DNA of 5,363 nt, taken from Staphylococcaceae bacterium UBA6286 (lineage in GTDB: Bacteria; Bacillota; Bacilli; Staphylococcales; Staphylococcaceae). Where the stretch lies: positions 5,511-10,873 of the forward strand of contig DJUI01000056.1 in the NCBI GenBank assembly GCA_002438305.1, read 5' to 3'. Both the position numbers and the translations under genes were made by a program. Below the pieces are notes generated by a model. It was not told where the DNA came from. It did no database searches and saw only the letters and a list, made by a program, of their open reading frames with translations. Shown piece by piece: positions 1-5,363 of this stretch (its first letter is position 1; the number at the start of each line of letters is the position of its first letter).

Positions 1-601
1 GGTCATTAGTAATGAAATCAGTTCGTCTTTGATCAAGAGCGATAGACGTTGCTTCATAAACGATATAATCATAATTTTGTTCAGCAAAATACTTGATGAT
101 CTCAGCCAATTCGAAATACATCGGTGTGGTCTGGGTAGAATAATCTAATTCGATTTCATTGTACTCATTATCAAAAATACCTAATGTACCAATGATTCCT
201 GTTTTTTGACCCATACACGACAATAGTTTTGCTATCATATGCGCAGTTGTAGTCTTACCGTTAGTACCTGTCACTGCAATAAATTTCAAGCTGGAAATAT
301 AATCGTCGTATAACGCTGCTATCAGCTGGTTGGCTGCAGCCGCAAAGTCACTGACAACGACGACTGGAATAGGACTCTCTTCAATGGCAGCATCTGAAAT
401 AATAAGAACCGGCTTTTTTTCAATAGCGAGTTCAGCATAGTAAGCGGACTTATGAGACGATTTAAGCATAAAAATGCTATGTTCAGTAATATTTTGATAC
501 ATCGTCACGATATGAGGTGTCAGTTCATCAAATAGTTCTATCTGATAGTCACCCGATATAATGTACGTGTCTATTAATTTAAGCATTGAAGAGATGTTCA
601 T
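1..601 (-). CDS. MurE-like Mur ligase, N-terminal part (cut by window edge)
   Basis: Reading the minus strand from an ATG at 601-599 gives 200 uninterrupted codons that run off the window. A GAGGG ribosome binding site lies 6 bases upstream. The order of parts matches MurE: an N-terminal domain of about 100 residues, then the P-loop GTNGKTT at residues 112-118, a TTP motif at 158-160, and EATSIALDQRR at 183-193 where MurE has E-[AV]-S-S-H-[AG]-L. MurE ligases add the third amino acid (Lys or meso-diaminopimelate) to UDP-MurNAc-L-Ala-D-Glu in the cytoplasm, using ATP. Two departures stand out. The DSR motif that contacts the nucleotide in normal MurE appears to be MYQNI here (about residues 34-38), and the His of the SSH motif is Ile. 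The gene is therefore probably a paralogue with a changed substrate rather than the housekeeping murE. The family call is firm; the substrate is unknown, and the C-terminal ligase domain is not visible. Confidence 0.85.
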   Translation of the reverse strand, partial: MNISSMLKLIDTYIISGDYQIELFDELTPHIVTMYQNITEHSIFMLKSSHKSAYYAELAIEKKPVLIISDAAIEESPIPVVVVSDFAAAANQLIAALYDDYISSLKFIAVTGTNGKTTTAHMIAKLLSCMGQKTGIIGTLGIFDNEYNEIELDYSTQTTPMYFELAEIIKYFAEQNYDYIVYEATSIALDQRRTDFITND

Positions 602-625
602 CAAAATCCCTCATTCCTAAAATGA

Positions 626-671
626 TATTTAGTCAAAGTATACCTTATTATCGTGTAATAAAGACTAAATA
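626..671. repeat. Nested inverted repeat in the divergent promoter region
   Basis: Outer arms TATTTAGTC (626-634) and GACTAAATA (663-671) are perfect 9-base reverse complements. Inside them, TTATTA (645-650) and TAATAA (656-661) form a second perfect pair around TCGTG. The arrangement is lopsided: 10 bases separate the arms on the left and 1 base on the right. The element covers the likely -10 box of the Mur-like gene and lies upstream of the hydrolase promoter. There is no T-run typical of a terminator, and both genes point away from it, so an operator is more likely than a terminator. The regulator is unknown. Confidence 0.5.
637..642 (-). promoter_or_regulatory. Probable sigma-A -10 box of the Mur-like gene
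   Basis: The minus strand reads TATACT here, about 36 bases upstream of the ATG, a plausible distance for a -10 box with a leader of about 30 bases. No convincing -35 box lies 16-18 bases further upstream; the best available is the weak T-rich stretch around 660-668. The box lies inside the asymmetric inverted repeat at 626-671, so a bound regulator could block or assist polymerase. Confidence 0.45.
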
Positions 672-712
672 GTGACTTAATATCAATATTTTAATCAATG
701 TTAACAGCTTTA

Positions 713-721
713 TGCTATAAA
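713..721 (+). promoter_or_regulatory. Extended -10 promoter of the hydrolase operon
   Basis: TGCTATAAA fits an extended -10 element (TGn followed by TATAAA). It would start transcription near 728, about 25 bases before the TTG start. The -35 region is weak (TTAATC at 691-696 or TCAATG at 695-700), which is common when the TGn extension is present. Confidence 0.6.
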
Positions 722-740
722 ATATCTCACCCGATCGAAA

Positions 741-746
741 AGAGGA
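741..746 (+). promoter_or_regulatory. Ribosome binding site that fixes a TTG start
   Basis: AGAGGA lies 6 bases before the TTG at 753. The nearby ATG at 763 is in another frame, so it cannot start this protein. The spacing supports TTG as the initiator. Confidence 0.7.
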
Positions 747-752
747 ATAGGA

Positions 753-1589
753 TTGAATCATAATGACGTTAAAAGTGAATCCTGGGACATTGGTACAGGT
801 GTTAAAGGTTATGTATGGCATGCAGGTAACGAGCGGGCAATATTGCTGCTTCAGCATGGATGGGGTGACTATGCAGAACGATTCGTACACCAGAATAATC
901 AGATCATACCGGAATTATTGAAACTAGGTGTCACTGTCTATGCGTTTGACATGCGCGGAAGCGGCAGATCACCTAGTGATAAAGGACGTACAGACGTGGA
1001 ACAGGCGGTTAAAGATTTTGCAGCAGCAAGAGCAGCACTGAAAGACAAGTCACCGCTTTTTCTTTTAGGCCATTCTATTGGTGGATTAGTAGTCGCAACC
1101 AGCTTAATTGAAAGTCAGGATAATGTTGAGGGCGCCATTTTGCTGTCTCCATCATTTGAACACCGGGTAAATATCATTGGCCGAAGTATTGTCAAATGGT
1201 TCGCTAAATTAATACCTAAAAGACAACTGCCTGTTCCGCCGCAAAGTTCCGACAAAATGACTGCAAAAGAAGAAAACATAAAAAAACTTGACCAGGATCC
1301 GATGCTCGTGTCTGAACGACTGCCGTGGATTTCAGCGAGCAGTGATATCAAAGTATCACGGGACAATCTCTCTCGTTATAACCAAATAGTAAGTCCACTG
1401 CTGGTCATTCATGGCACAGATGATCAATCTGCTAGTCATAAAAATACAACAGACTTTATCAATAGAGTGAACAGTAAAGACAAAACTTTCTACCTCGTAA
1501 AAAAAGGAAGACACATACTGTTAGATGATATACTACAAGATCAGACGTTGAATACGATTCTTAACTGGCTTGACAAACGACTTCAATAA
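753..1589 (+). CDS. Alpha/beta hydrolase (serine aminopeptidase / monoacylglycerol lipase-like)
   Basis: This 278-residue protein has the alpha/beta hydrolase layout of the Hydrolase_4 / lysophospholipase group. QHGWGDYAERF (residues 34-44) is the oxyanion-hole HG motif, equivalent to HGxGEHxxRY in monoacylglycerol lipases. FDMRGSGRS (65-73) is the conserved loop after strand 4. GHSIGG (106-111) is the nucleophile elbow with Ser108. HGTDD (220-224) carries the acid, probably Asp224, and GRH (252-254) supplies His254. The catalytic triad is complete. No signal peptide is visible, so the enzyme is probably cytoplasmic. The family cleaves esters such as monoacylglycerols or lysophospholipids, but the true substrate cannot be read from sequence. 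Translation begins at TTG. The next gene starts 14 bases after the stop, which implies co-transcription. Confidence 0.9.
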   Translation: MNHNDVKSESWDIGTGVKGYVWHAGNERAILLLQHGWGDYAERFVHQNNQIIPELLKLGVTVYAFDMRGSGRSPSDKGRTDVEQAVKDFAAARAALKDKSPLFLLGHSIGGLVVATSLIESQDNVEGAILLSPSFEHRVNIIGRSIVKWFAKLIPKRQLPVPPQSSDKMTAKEENIKKLDQDPMLVSERLPWISASSDIKVSRDNLSRYNQIVSPLLVIHGTDDQSASHKNTTDFINRVNSKDKTFYLVKKGRHILLDDILQDQTLNTILNWLDKRLQ

Positions 1590-1603
1590 TAAAAGGTGAT
1601 TGA

Positions 1604-2239
1604 ATGAAGCTTGAAACAAAAGAATTATATGACATACTTCTCCATAACATGGGACCGCAAGGGTGGTGGCCGGCCAATAATGAAATCGAGATGATGATCG
1701 GCGCGCTGTTAGTCCAGAACACCAACTGGAATAATGTCGTACGATCGCTTGATAATATTCGGCAGCTAACAGCATTTGACCATCAAAGGCTGGCAGCACT
1801 GACTTCTTCTGAAGTGGAAGAACTTATCAGACCGAGCGGCTATTATAAGAGCAAAGCAAAAGCAATCAGCACACTGCTTAATTGGTTAGCTGAATACGAC
1901 TTCGACTATCATCAATTATCGCAGCATTTTGGAGAAGAGTTACGAAATGAACTCCTCAAACTCCATGGAATTGGACCTGAGACAGCAGACGTGTTATTAG
2001 TCTATTTATTTCATCGTGTAGAATTTATTCCAGATGGTTATACGAGAAGACTGTACGCGAAACTCGGCTATAGCCATACAGAAAATTACAACCGCTTCAA
2101 AAAAGAAATAACACTGCCTTCAGACTTTACGACTGAAGACGCAAAAGAGTTTCATGGACTGCTCGATGAATTCGGCAAGAAATATTTATCAGGAAAACCA
2201 AAAGAAACCAAGCACTTTCTATCTGCTTACTTTATTTAA
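1604..2239 (+). CDS. HhH-GPD DNA glycosylase, MagIII-like (endonuclease III-related)
   Basis: The 211-residue protein belongs to the helix-hairpin-helix-GPD superfamily of base-excision repair glycosylases. WWPANNEIEMMIGALLVQNT (residues 21-40), followed by W42, is typical of the endonuclease III-related group that includes Helicobacter pylori MagIII, a 3-methyladenine glycosylase. The hairpin motif is LLKLHGIGPETADVL (117-131), and the catalytic Asp is probably Asp144 in IPDGYTRRL. Endonuclease III has a catalytic Lys in its hairpin (GVGRKTA); here that site is Glu126, which predicts a glycosylase without lyase activity. The protein has no cysteine at all, so it lacks the C-terminal 4Fe-4S cluster, as MagIII does. 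The start is set by AAAGGTG 5 bases upstream of ATG. It follows the hydrolase by 14 bases. The family is certain; preference for 3-methyladenine or another alkylated base is inferred from resemblance. Confidence 0.85.
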   Translation: MKLETKELYDILLHNMGPQGWWPANNEIEMMIGALLVQNTNWNNVVRSLDNIRQLTAFDHQRLAALTSSEVEELIRPSGYYKSKAKAISTLLNWLAEYDFDYHQLSQHFGEELRNELLKLHGIGPETADVLLVYLFHRVEFIPDGYTRRLYAKLGYSHTENYNRFKKEITLPSDFTTEDAKEFHGLLDEFGKKYLSGKPKETKHFLSAYFI

Positions 2240-2326
2240 TTTATTTTGCAAAACGAAAGTGATTCAATAGCATTTAATGATAGACGCTGTAACGAACATT
2301 CAACTGTATATAAGGAGTGATTCTGG

Positions 2327-2842
2327 ATGCCGATTACATTACAACGATTGACTACAGCACATGTAGAAGAACTGCAGCAGCTCAGTATTAAGACATACCG
2401 AGAGACATTTGATGAACACAATTCAGAAGAGAATATGACGGCTTACTTAAGGCATGCCTATCATTCCGAAAAATTAATGCATGAACTTCAACATCCTGAT
2501 TCTCAGTTTTATTTTGTGTATGCCGATGATCAATTAGCCGGCTATTTGAAGGTGAATATGAATGAGACACAGACTGAAGATATGGGCAGTGATGCACTAG
2601 AGATTGAGAGAATTTATCTGCTGCAGGCGTTTCATCGAAAAGGGCTCGGCAAATATTTGTTTGATAAAGCCGTCTCAATTGCGTTATCAAATAACAAACA
2701 GCGTATTTGGCTCGGTGTCTGGGAACACAACGTGCAGGCACTGGCCTTCTATAAACAAATGGGATTTGTGCCAGAAGGAAGACATTCATTTTTTATGGGT
2801 GATGATGAGCAGACGGATCTGATTTTAGTTAAAAATCTATAG
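2327..2842 (+). CDS. paiA: PaiA-type spermidine/spermine N-acetyltransferase (GNAT)
   Basis: This 171-residue GNAT protein closely resembles Bacillus subtilis PaiA, which transfers acetyl from acetyl-CoA to spermidine and spermine and so lowers free polyamine. Matching segments include LQQLSIKTYRETFDEHNSEE (residues 16-35), AGYLKVN (71-77), LEIERIYL (91-98), IWLGVWEHN (127-135), AFYKQMGFV (140-148) and the tail HSFFMGDDEQTDLI (153-166). The acetyl-CoA-binding motif A loop is RKGLGK (104-109). Length equals that of PaiA. A strong AAGGAGTG lies 7 bases before the ATG. The gap to the glycosylase gene is 87 bases with no clear promoter or terminator, so it probably shares the upstream transcript, which ends at the hairpin at 2847-2896. 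In B. subtilis paiA sits with paiB; no paiB is present here. Confidence 0.88.
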   Translation: MPITLQRLTTAHVEELQQLSIKTYRETFDEHNSEENMTAYLRHAYHSEKLMHELQHPDSQFYFVYADDQLAGYLKVNMNETQTEDMGSDALEIERIYLLQAFHRKGLGKYLFDKAVSIALSNNKQRIWLGVWEHNVQALAFYKQMGFVPEGRHSFFMGDDEQTDLILVKNL

Positions 2843-2846
2843 CTTG

Positions 2847-2896
2847 AAAAATGATTAACTCGGCTTCCTGCTATGAAAGCCGAGTTAATCATTTTT
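2847..2896. terminator. Strong hairpin terminator after paiA
   Basis: The arms at 2847-2866 and 2877-2896 are perfect 20-base reverse complements around a 10-base loop (CCTGCTATGA). The stem core is GC-rich (CTCGGCTT / AAGCCGAG), with an A-run at its left end and a T-run at its right end, so it fits a rho-independent terminator and could work on both strands. It begins 4 bases after the paiA stop and separates the three-gene block from the catalase promoter. Confidence 0.92.
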
Positions 2897-2946
2897 ACAT
2901 ATGAGATATTAAGTTCTGTAAAATTTATGTATTTTGAATGCGTGAT

Positions 2947-2971
2947 GTTTATTTATTGCATATAGAGGTAT
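2947..2971 (+). promoter_or_regulatory. Sigma-B-type promoter of the manganese catalase
   Basis: GTTTAT (2947-2952), 13 bases, then AGGTAT (2966-2971) matches the sigma-B consensus GTTTAA-N12-15-GGGTAT at 10 of 12 positions. The predicted start near 2979 gives a leader of about 34 bases. The alternative sigma-A reading, TTGCAT (2956-2961) with GAATAT (2979-2984), has a poor -10 box. The B. subtilis homologue ydbD is a known sigma-B gene, which agrees. Confidence 0.7.
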
Positions 2972-3012
2972 GTTCAAAGAATATGACCAATTCAATTTAG
3001 GAGGTTACTCAA

Positions 3013-3852
3013 ATGTTCTTACATGACAAACACTTACAATTTGAAGCGAAGCCGGTGAAACCTGATCCTTTAATGGCAAAGAAAGTCCAGGAGTTAATCG
3101 GTGGACAGTTTGGTGAGATGAGCGTAGCGATGCAATATTTGTTCCAAGGATGGGGCGTCCGTAAAGGCAATGAAAAATACAAAGATTTATTGCTTGATAT
3201 CGGTACTGAAGAATTAGGACATATTGAAATGCTGGCAACAATGGTAGGACGCCTGCTGGAAGGTACTGATATCAAGCATCAGGAATCTGCAGCGAAAGAT
3301 CCAGTAGTCGGCTCGATTTTAGCAGGGATGAATCCGCAGCATGCGATTGTTTCAGGCTTAAACGCGCGTCCAGCTGACAGCGTCGGCAACCCATGGATGG
3401 GCAGCTATATTATTTCAAGTGGCAACTTACTGGCTGATTTCCGTGCCAACTTAAACGCTGAATCTCAAGGTAGAATACAGGCTGTACGTATTTACGAGAT
3501 GGCTGACGATCCTGGCCTGAAAGATATGCTTGCCGTATTGATTGCCCGCGATTCTTTCCATCAGAACTTGTGGATGCAGGCGATCGCTGAACTTGAAGCA
3601 GCTGAAGGTAAAATTGTTCCTTCGACATTTGACCGTTCAAAAGAACGTACAGACATTGCATTCTCATTATACAACCATTCTGCCAGCTCAGAAGAGAGCA
3701 GTCTCGGCTCATGGGCAGAAGGCACAACGCCTGCAGGAGATGGTGAATTCAAATATGTAGAGAAGATTCCTTTTGAAGGCGAAGTACCTGAACTTAAAAA
3801 TCCTCCTGAATCACTTCATAATACATTACCGCAGAACGATAAAAAGAAATAG
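3013..3852 (+). CDS. Manganese catalase (non-haem, YdbD type)
   Basis: The 279-residue protein is a dimanganese catalase, which splits hydrogen peroxide into water and oxygen in the cytoplasm without haem. The ligand set can be placed by comparison with the Lactobacillus plantarum enzyme (Glu35, Glu66, His69, Glu148, His181). Here these are Glu35 in GQFGEMS, Glu67 and His70 in EELGH, Glu150 in NLNAES, and His183 in DSFHQNLW; the spacing of 33 between the last two is identical. The C-terminal tail GSWAEGTTPAGDGEFKYVE (residues 232-250) is the usual family tail, so the gene is full length. AGGAGGT lies 7 bases before ATG. It is probably monocistronic, with a sigma-B-type promoter upstream and a terminator just downstream. 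Confidence 0.95.
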   Translation: MFLHDKHLQFEAKPVKPDPLMAKKVQELIGGQFGEMSVAMQYLFQGWGVRKGNEKYKDLLLDIGTEELGHIEMLATMVGRLLEGTDIKHQESAAKDPVVGSILAGMNPQHAIVSGLNARPADSVGNPWMGSYIISSGNLLADFRANLNAESQGRIQAVRIYEMADDPGLKDMLAVLIARDSFHQNLWMQAIAELEAAEGKIVPSTFDRSKERTDIAFSLYNHSASSEESSLGSWAEGTTPAGDGEFKYVEKIPFEGEVPELKNPPESLHNTLPQNDKKK

Positions 3853-3858
3853 CAGCCT

Positions 3859-3888
3859 AAACATCCTGAAGAAATCTTCAGGATGTTT
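3859..3888. terminator. Shared bidirectional terminator between catalase and transporter
   Basis: AAACATCCTGAAG (3859-3871) and CTTCAGGATGTTT (3876-3888) form a perfect 13-bp stem with a 4-base loop. It begins 6 bases after the catalase stop. On the plus strand it ends in a short T-run (TTTT, 3886-3889); the minus-strand side has only TTT. The stop codon and last codons of the transporter lie in its right arm, so it probably ends both convergent transcripts. Confidence 0.8.
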
Positions 3889-4777
3889 TAGTGTCTTGCC
3901 GGATAGAGGAATAGATGACAATACCGAAGATAATCAGCATGCCGATGAACTGCATGAGACCGAATGATGCATTCAGCCAGATGACGCTGAGTATGACCGC
4001 GGTCAATGGTTCCAGACAGCCGAGCAGGGCGACGATTTCAGCTTGTATGTAGTTGACACTCTCAAGATACAGCCAGAAGGCAAGCATCGTCCCGACAATG
4101 ATGGAAATGGATAACAACACATAACCACGGCTATCAAGCGAAAGAAAGTTAAATGACCAGCTGCGGTCGATCATACTCATGACTATTCCACCGATCAGCA
4201 TGGCCCAGCCGACCACGACAAGCGACGGTGCATGTTTGAAGAGGTTGCCGGCGTACATAATATAGAATGCAGCAGCGATCGCACTGAGCAGACCCCAGTA
4301 GACAGCAGAAGATGCTACTTCAAATGATTTCAGACTGCCGTTTGTCAACAACAGAAAAGTTCCGAACATCGACACTGTGACGATCAGCAGGTCCTGCCAT
4401 TTAAATGGTTTTTTTCTCATCAACACAGCAAACATAAGAATGACTACTGGTGCTAGATATTGTAAGAGTGTAGCGACAGCAGCGTTACCTGCTTGAATGG
4501 ACGCCATATACGTATACTGGACAGCAAGCATGCCGAAAATGGCGTAGATGATCATCTGAAGCGCCGTGATTTTATTGTTGAATGGTGCGATGACCGGCTG
4601 CTTTCTAATAGATGCCAGTATGAGCAGCAATACACCGCTGACGAGCAACCGTAGTTTGACGTAATCATTGACGATAAGACCATAATCTTTGAATAGTATT
4701 TCAGCCACTGTGCCGCCGGTCCCCCAAAATATGGTGCCGCATATAATCAGCAGTATGCCTTTTGTCTGATTCGACAT
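3878..4777 (-). CDS. EamA/DMT family transporter
   Basis: The 299-residue protein is very hydrophobic, with about ten membrane helices: roughly residues 7-26, 37-56, 71-90, 98-119, 128-145, 157-176, 185-203, 217-236, 244-267 and 271-291. This is the two-times-five arrangement of EamA domains in the drug/metabolite transporter superfamily. Typical signatures are FWGTGGTVAE (17-26), QYLAPVVIL (106-114) and CLEPLTAVILSV (254-265), the last matching the conserved E-P segment near the end of the second repeat. Such proteins usually export amino acids, nucleobases or other small metabolites; the substrate is unknown. AAGGAGGG (minus strand, 4783-4790) precedes the ATG by 5 bases. It converges on the catalase gene, and its stop codon is inside their shared terminator. 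No strong sigma-A promoter is evident upstream; a weak TTGATT-N18-TGTTAT pair exists on the minus strand within about 4870-4900. Confidence 0.9.
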   Translation of the reverse strand: MSNQTKGILLIICGTIFWGTGGTVAEILFKDYGLIVNDYVKLRLLVSGVLLLILASIRKQPVIAPFNNKITALQMIIYAIFGMLAVQYTYMASIQAGNAAVATLLQYLAPVVILMFAVLMRKKPFKWQDLLIVTVSMFGTFLLLTNGSLKSFEVASSAVYWGLLSAIAAAFYIMYAGNLFKHAPSLVVVGWAMLIGGIVMSMIDRSWSFNFLSLDSRGYVLLSISIIVGTMLAFWLYLESVNYIQAEIVALLGCLEPLTAVILSVIWLNASFGLMQFIGMLIIFGIVIYSSIRQDTKTS

Positions 4778-4804
4778 GAGTGCCCTCCTTCATTTCATTT
4801 CTTT

Positions 4805-4818
4805 TATGGTACACCATA
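4805..4818. repeat. Short palindrome upstream of the transporter
   Basis: TATGGT-AC-ACCATA is a perfect 6-bp inverted repeat with a 2-base centre, 28 to 41 bases before the transporter start. Its position would suit an operator in the transporter's promoter or leader. Palindromes this short also occur by chance. Confidence 0.3.
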
Positions 4819-4858
4819 CAACGGAATTATTAAACGAAATGTTTTGATGTCCTAAAAA

Positions 4859-4888
4859 TTGCTGTCATAACAGGTCAGCCGTTATAAT
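4859..4888 (+). promoter_or_regulatory. Sigma-A promoter of the lipoprotein gene
   Basis: TTGCTG (4859-4864), 18 bases, then a perfect TATAAT (4883-4888). Transcription would start near 4895, leaving a short leader of about 19 bases that contains the AGGGGG ribosome binding site (4901-4906). Confidence 0.75.
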
Positions 4889-4913
4889 GAAATCAATATA
4901 AGGGGGCGGGCGT

Positions 4914-5357
4914 ATGAAGAGAATGATGATTAGTCTTGTTGTCGTAGTGATACTTGCAGGATGCAGTGACATTAAGGCAGCCAATGTAGATGCATTATGG
5001 GACTGGAAGTCAGGGCATGTCGGAAATAACAGTGCGGTCATCAATATTCTAGGAGAAGCAGGCTCAAGAGAGCTTGGTGATTATACGATACAACTCCATA
5101 CGACCACTGATCCTTACGGCCTGACCGTCAGTTACAGTAATGTTACAGACCAGTTCAGCAAGGAGACAGCCGAACGTATCAGTGCGCTGGCAGTAGGATT
5201 AATCGGCAACTTGTCCTATGTAGAAGTGAAATCACCTGAGAAAACATATCGATTCACAGAAAAATCATTGAACAAAGAGCTGAAGATGAAAGTGAAAGAC
5301 ATGAGTAAAGACAAAGCGAAGCTCGAACAGTTTCTGCAGCAACCCCAAAAAAACTGA
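4914..5357 (+). CDS. Small lipoprotein with DUF4825-like domain
   Basis: The 147-residue protein starts with a lipoprotein signal: Lys2-Arg3, a hydrophobic stretch (residues 6-14) and the lipobox LAGC with Cys17. It should be lipidated and anchored to the outer face of the membrane. The mature part contains GHVGNNSAVINIL (34-46) and PYGLTVSY (67-74), which resemble the YVGDNSKV and PYGLTVNY motifs of DUF4825, a domain of unknown function found in Firmicute lipoproteins and some BlaR-like proteins. The C-terminal third is rich in Lys and Glu and probably helical (about 116-142). The start is supported by AGGGGG 7 bases upstream. It is divergent from the transporter, 136 bases away. The lipoprotein call is firm; the DUF4825 match is from memory of the motifs, and no function is known. 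Confidence 0.85.
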   Translation: MKRMMISLVVVVILAGCSDIKAANVDALWDWKSGHVGNNSAVINILGEAGSRELGDYTIQLHTTTDPYGLTVSYSNVTDQFSKETAERISALAVGLIGNLSYVEVKSPEKTYRFTEKSLNKELKMKVKDMSKDKAKLEQFLQQPQKN

Positions 5358-5363
5358 CTCCGA

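Noticed and set aside
602..752. Riboswitch or small RNA in the divergent region
   Set aside because: The nested inverted repeat lacks a GC-rich stem and T-run, and predicted leaders on both sides are only about 25-30 bases, too short for a riboswitch.
648..890. 80-codon open frame on the minus strand across the divergent promoter and hydrolase start
   Set aside because: It overlaps the well-supported hydrolase gene and two promoters and has no recognisable protein features; its sequence is Cys- and Tyr-rich as expected for a chance frame.
2307..2312. TATATA just before paiA as a -10 box
   Set aside because: Transcription would start inside or beyond the ribosome binding site, leaving no usable leader, and there is no matching -35 box.
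2956..2984. Sigma-A promoter TTGCAT-N17-GAATAT for the catalase
   Set aside because: The -10 box matches the consensus at only about half its positions, while the overlapping sigma-B-type element fits far better.
3005..3275. Two minus-strand open frames opposite the start of the catalase gene
   Set aside because: They lie entirely or almost entirely opposite the conserved catalase coding sequence and show no domain or membrane pattern of their own.
3773..3967. 64-codon plus-strand frame across the catalase end and transporter end
   Set aside because: It is a shifted frame of the catalase C-terminus running through the terminator hairpin; no ribosome binding site supports it.

Overview
The window looks like ordinary chromosomal DNA from a low- to moderate-GC Firmicute of the order Bacillales. 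The Shine-Dalgarno sequences are strong (AGGAGG type), one gene uses a TTG start, the -10 boxes are AT-rich, and several proteins resemble Bacillus or Staphylococcaceae families (PaiA, YdbD-type manganese catalase, DUF4825 lipoprotein). A Staphylococcaceae member such as Macrococcus or a relative is my best guess, but the sequence alone does not prove the genus. I saw no mobile element, CRISPR array, tRNA, rRNA or phage gene, and no intergenic gap is longer than about 165 bases.

Layout. (1) Positions 1-601, minus strand: the first 200 codons of a Mur ligase resembling MurE, cut by the window edge. It keeps the ATP-binding loop but has changed several substrate-binding motifs. (2) Positions 602-752: a divergent promoter region containing a nested inverted repeat that covers the likely promoter of the Mur-like gene. 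(3) Positions 753-2842, plus strand: three genes in a row, an alpha/beta hydrolase (TTG start), a MagIII-like HhH-GPD DNA glycosylase without an iron-sulfur cluster, and a PaiA-type polyamine acetyltransferase. A perfect 20-bp-stem terminator closes this block. (4) Positions 2947-3852: a manganese catalase preceded by a good sigma-B-type promoter. (5) Positions 3878-4777, minus strand: a ten-helix EamA/DMT transporter that converges on the catalase. The terminator hairpin between the two contains the transporter's stop codon. (6) Positions 4914-5357, plus strand: a small lipoprotein with DUF4825-like motifs behind a sigma-A promoter, divergent from the transporter.

The genes share a loose stress and maintenance theme: peroxide removal, alkylated-base repair and polyamine acetylation, with a probable general-stress promoter on the catalase. 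This theme is inference. I do not see a clear undescribed multi-gene system. The best leads are the atypical MurE paralogue with its promoter-spanning inverted repeat, and the pairing of a glycosylase with a lipase-like hydrolase and PaiA in one apparent transcription unit.
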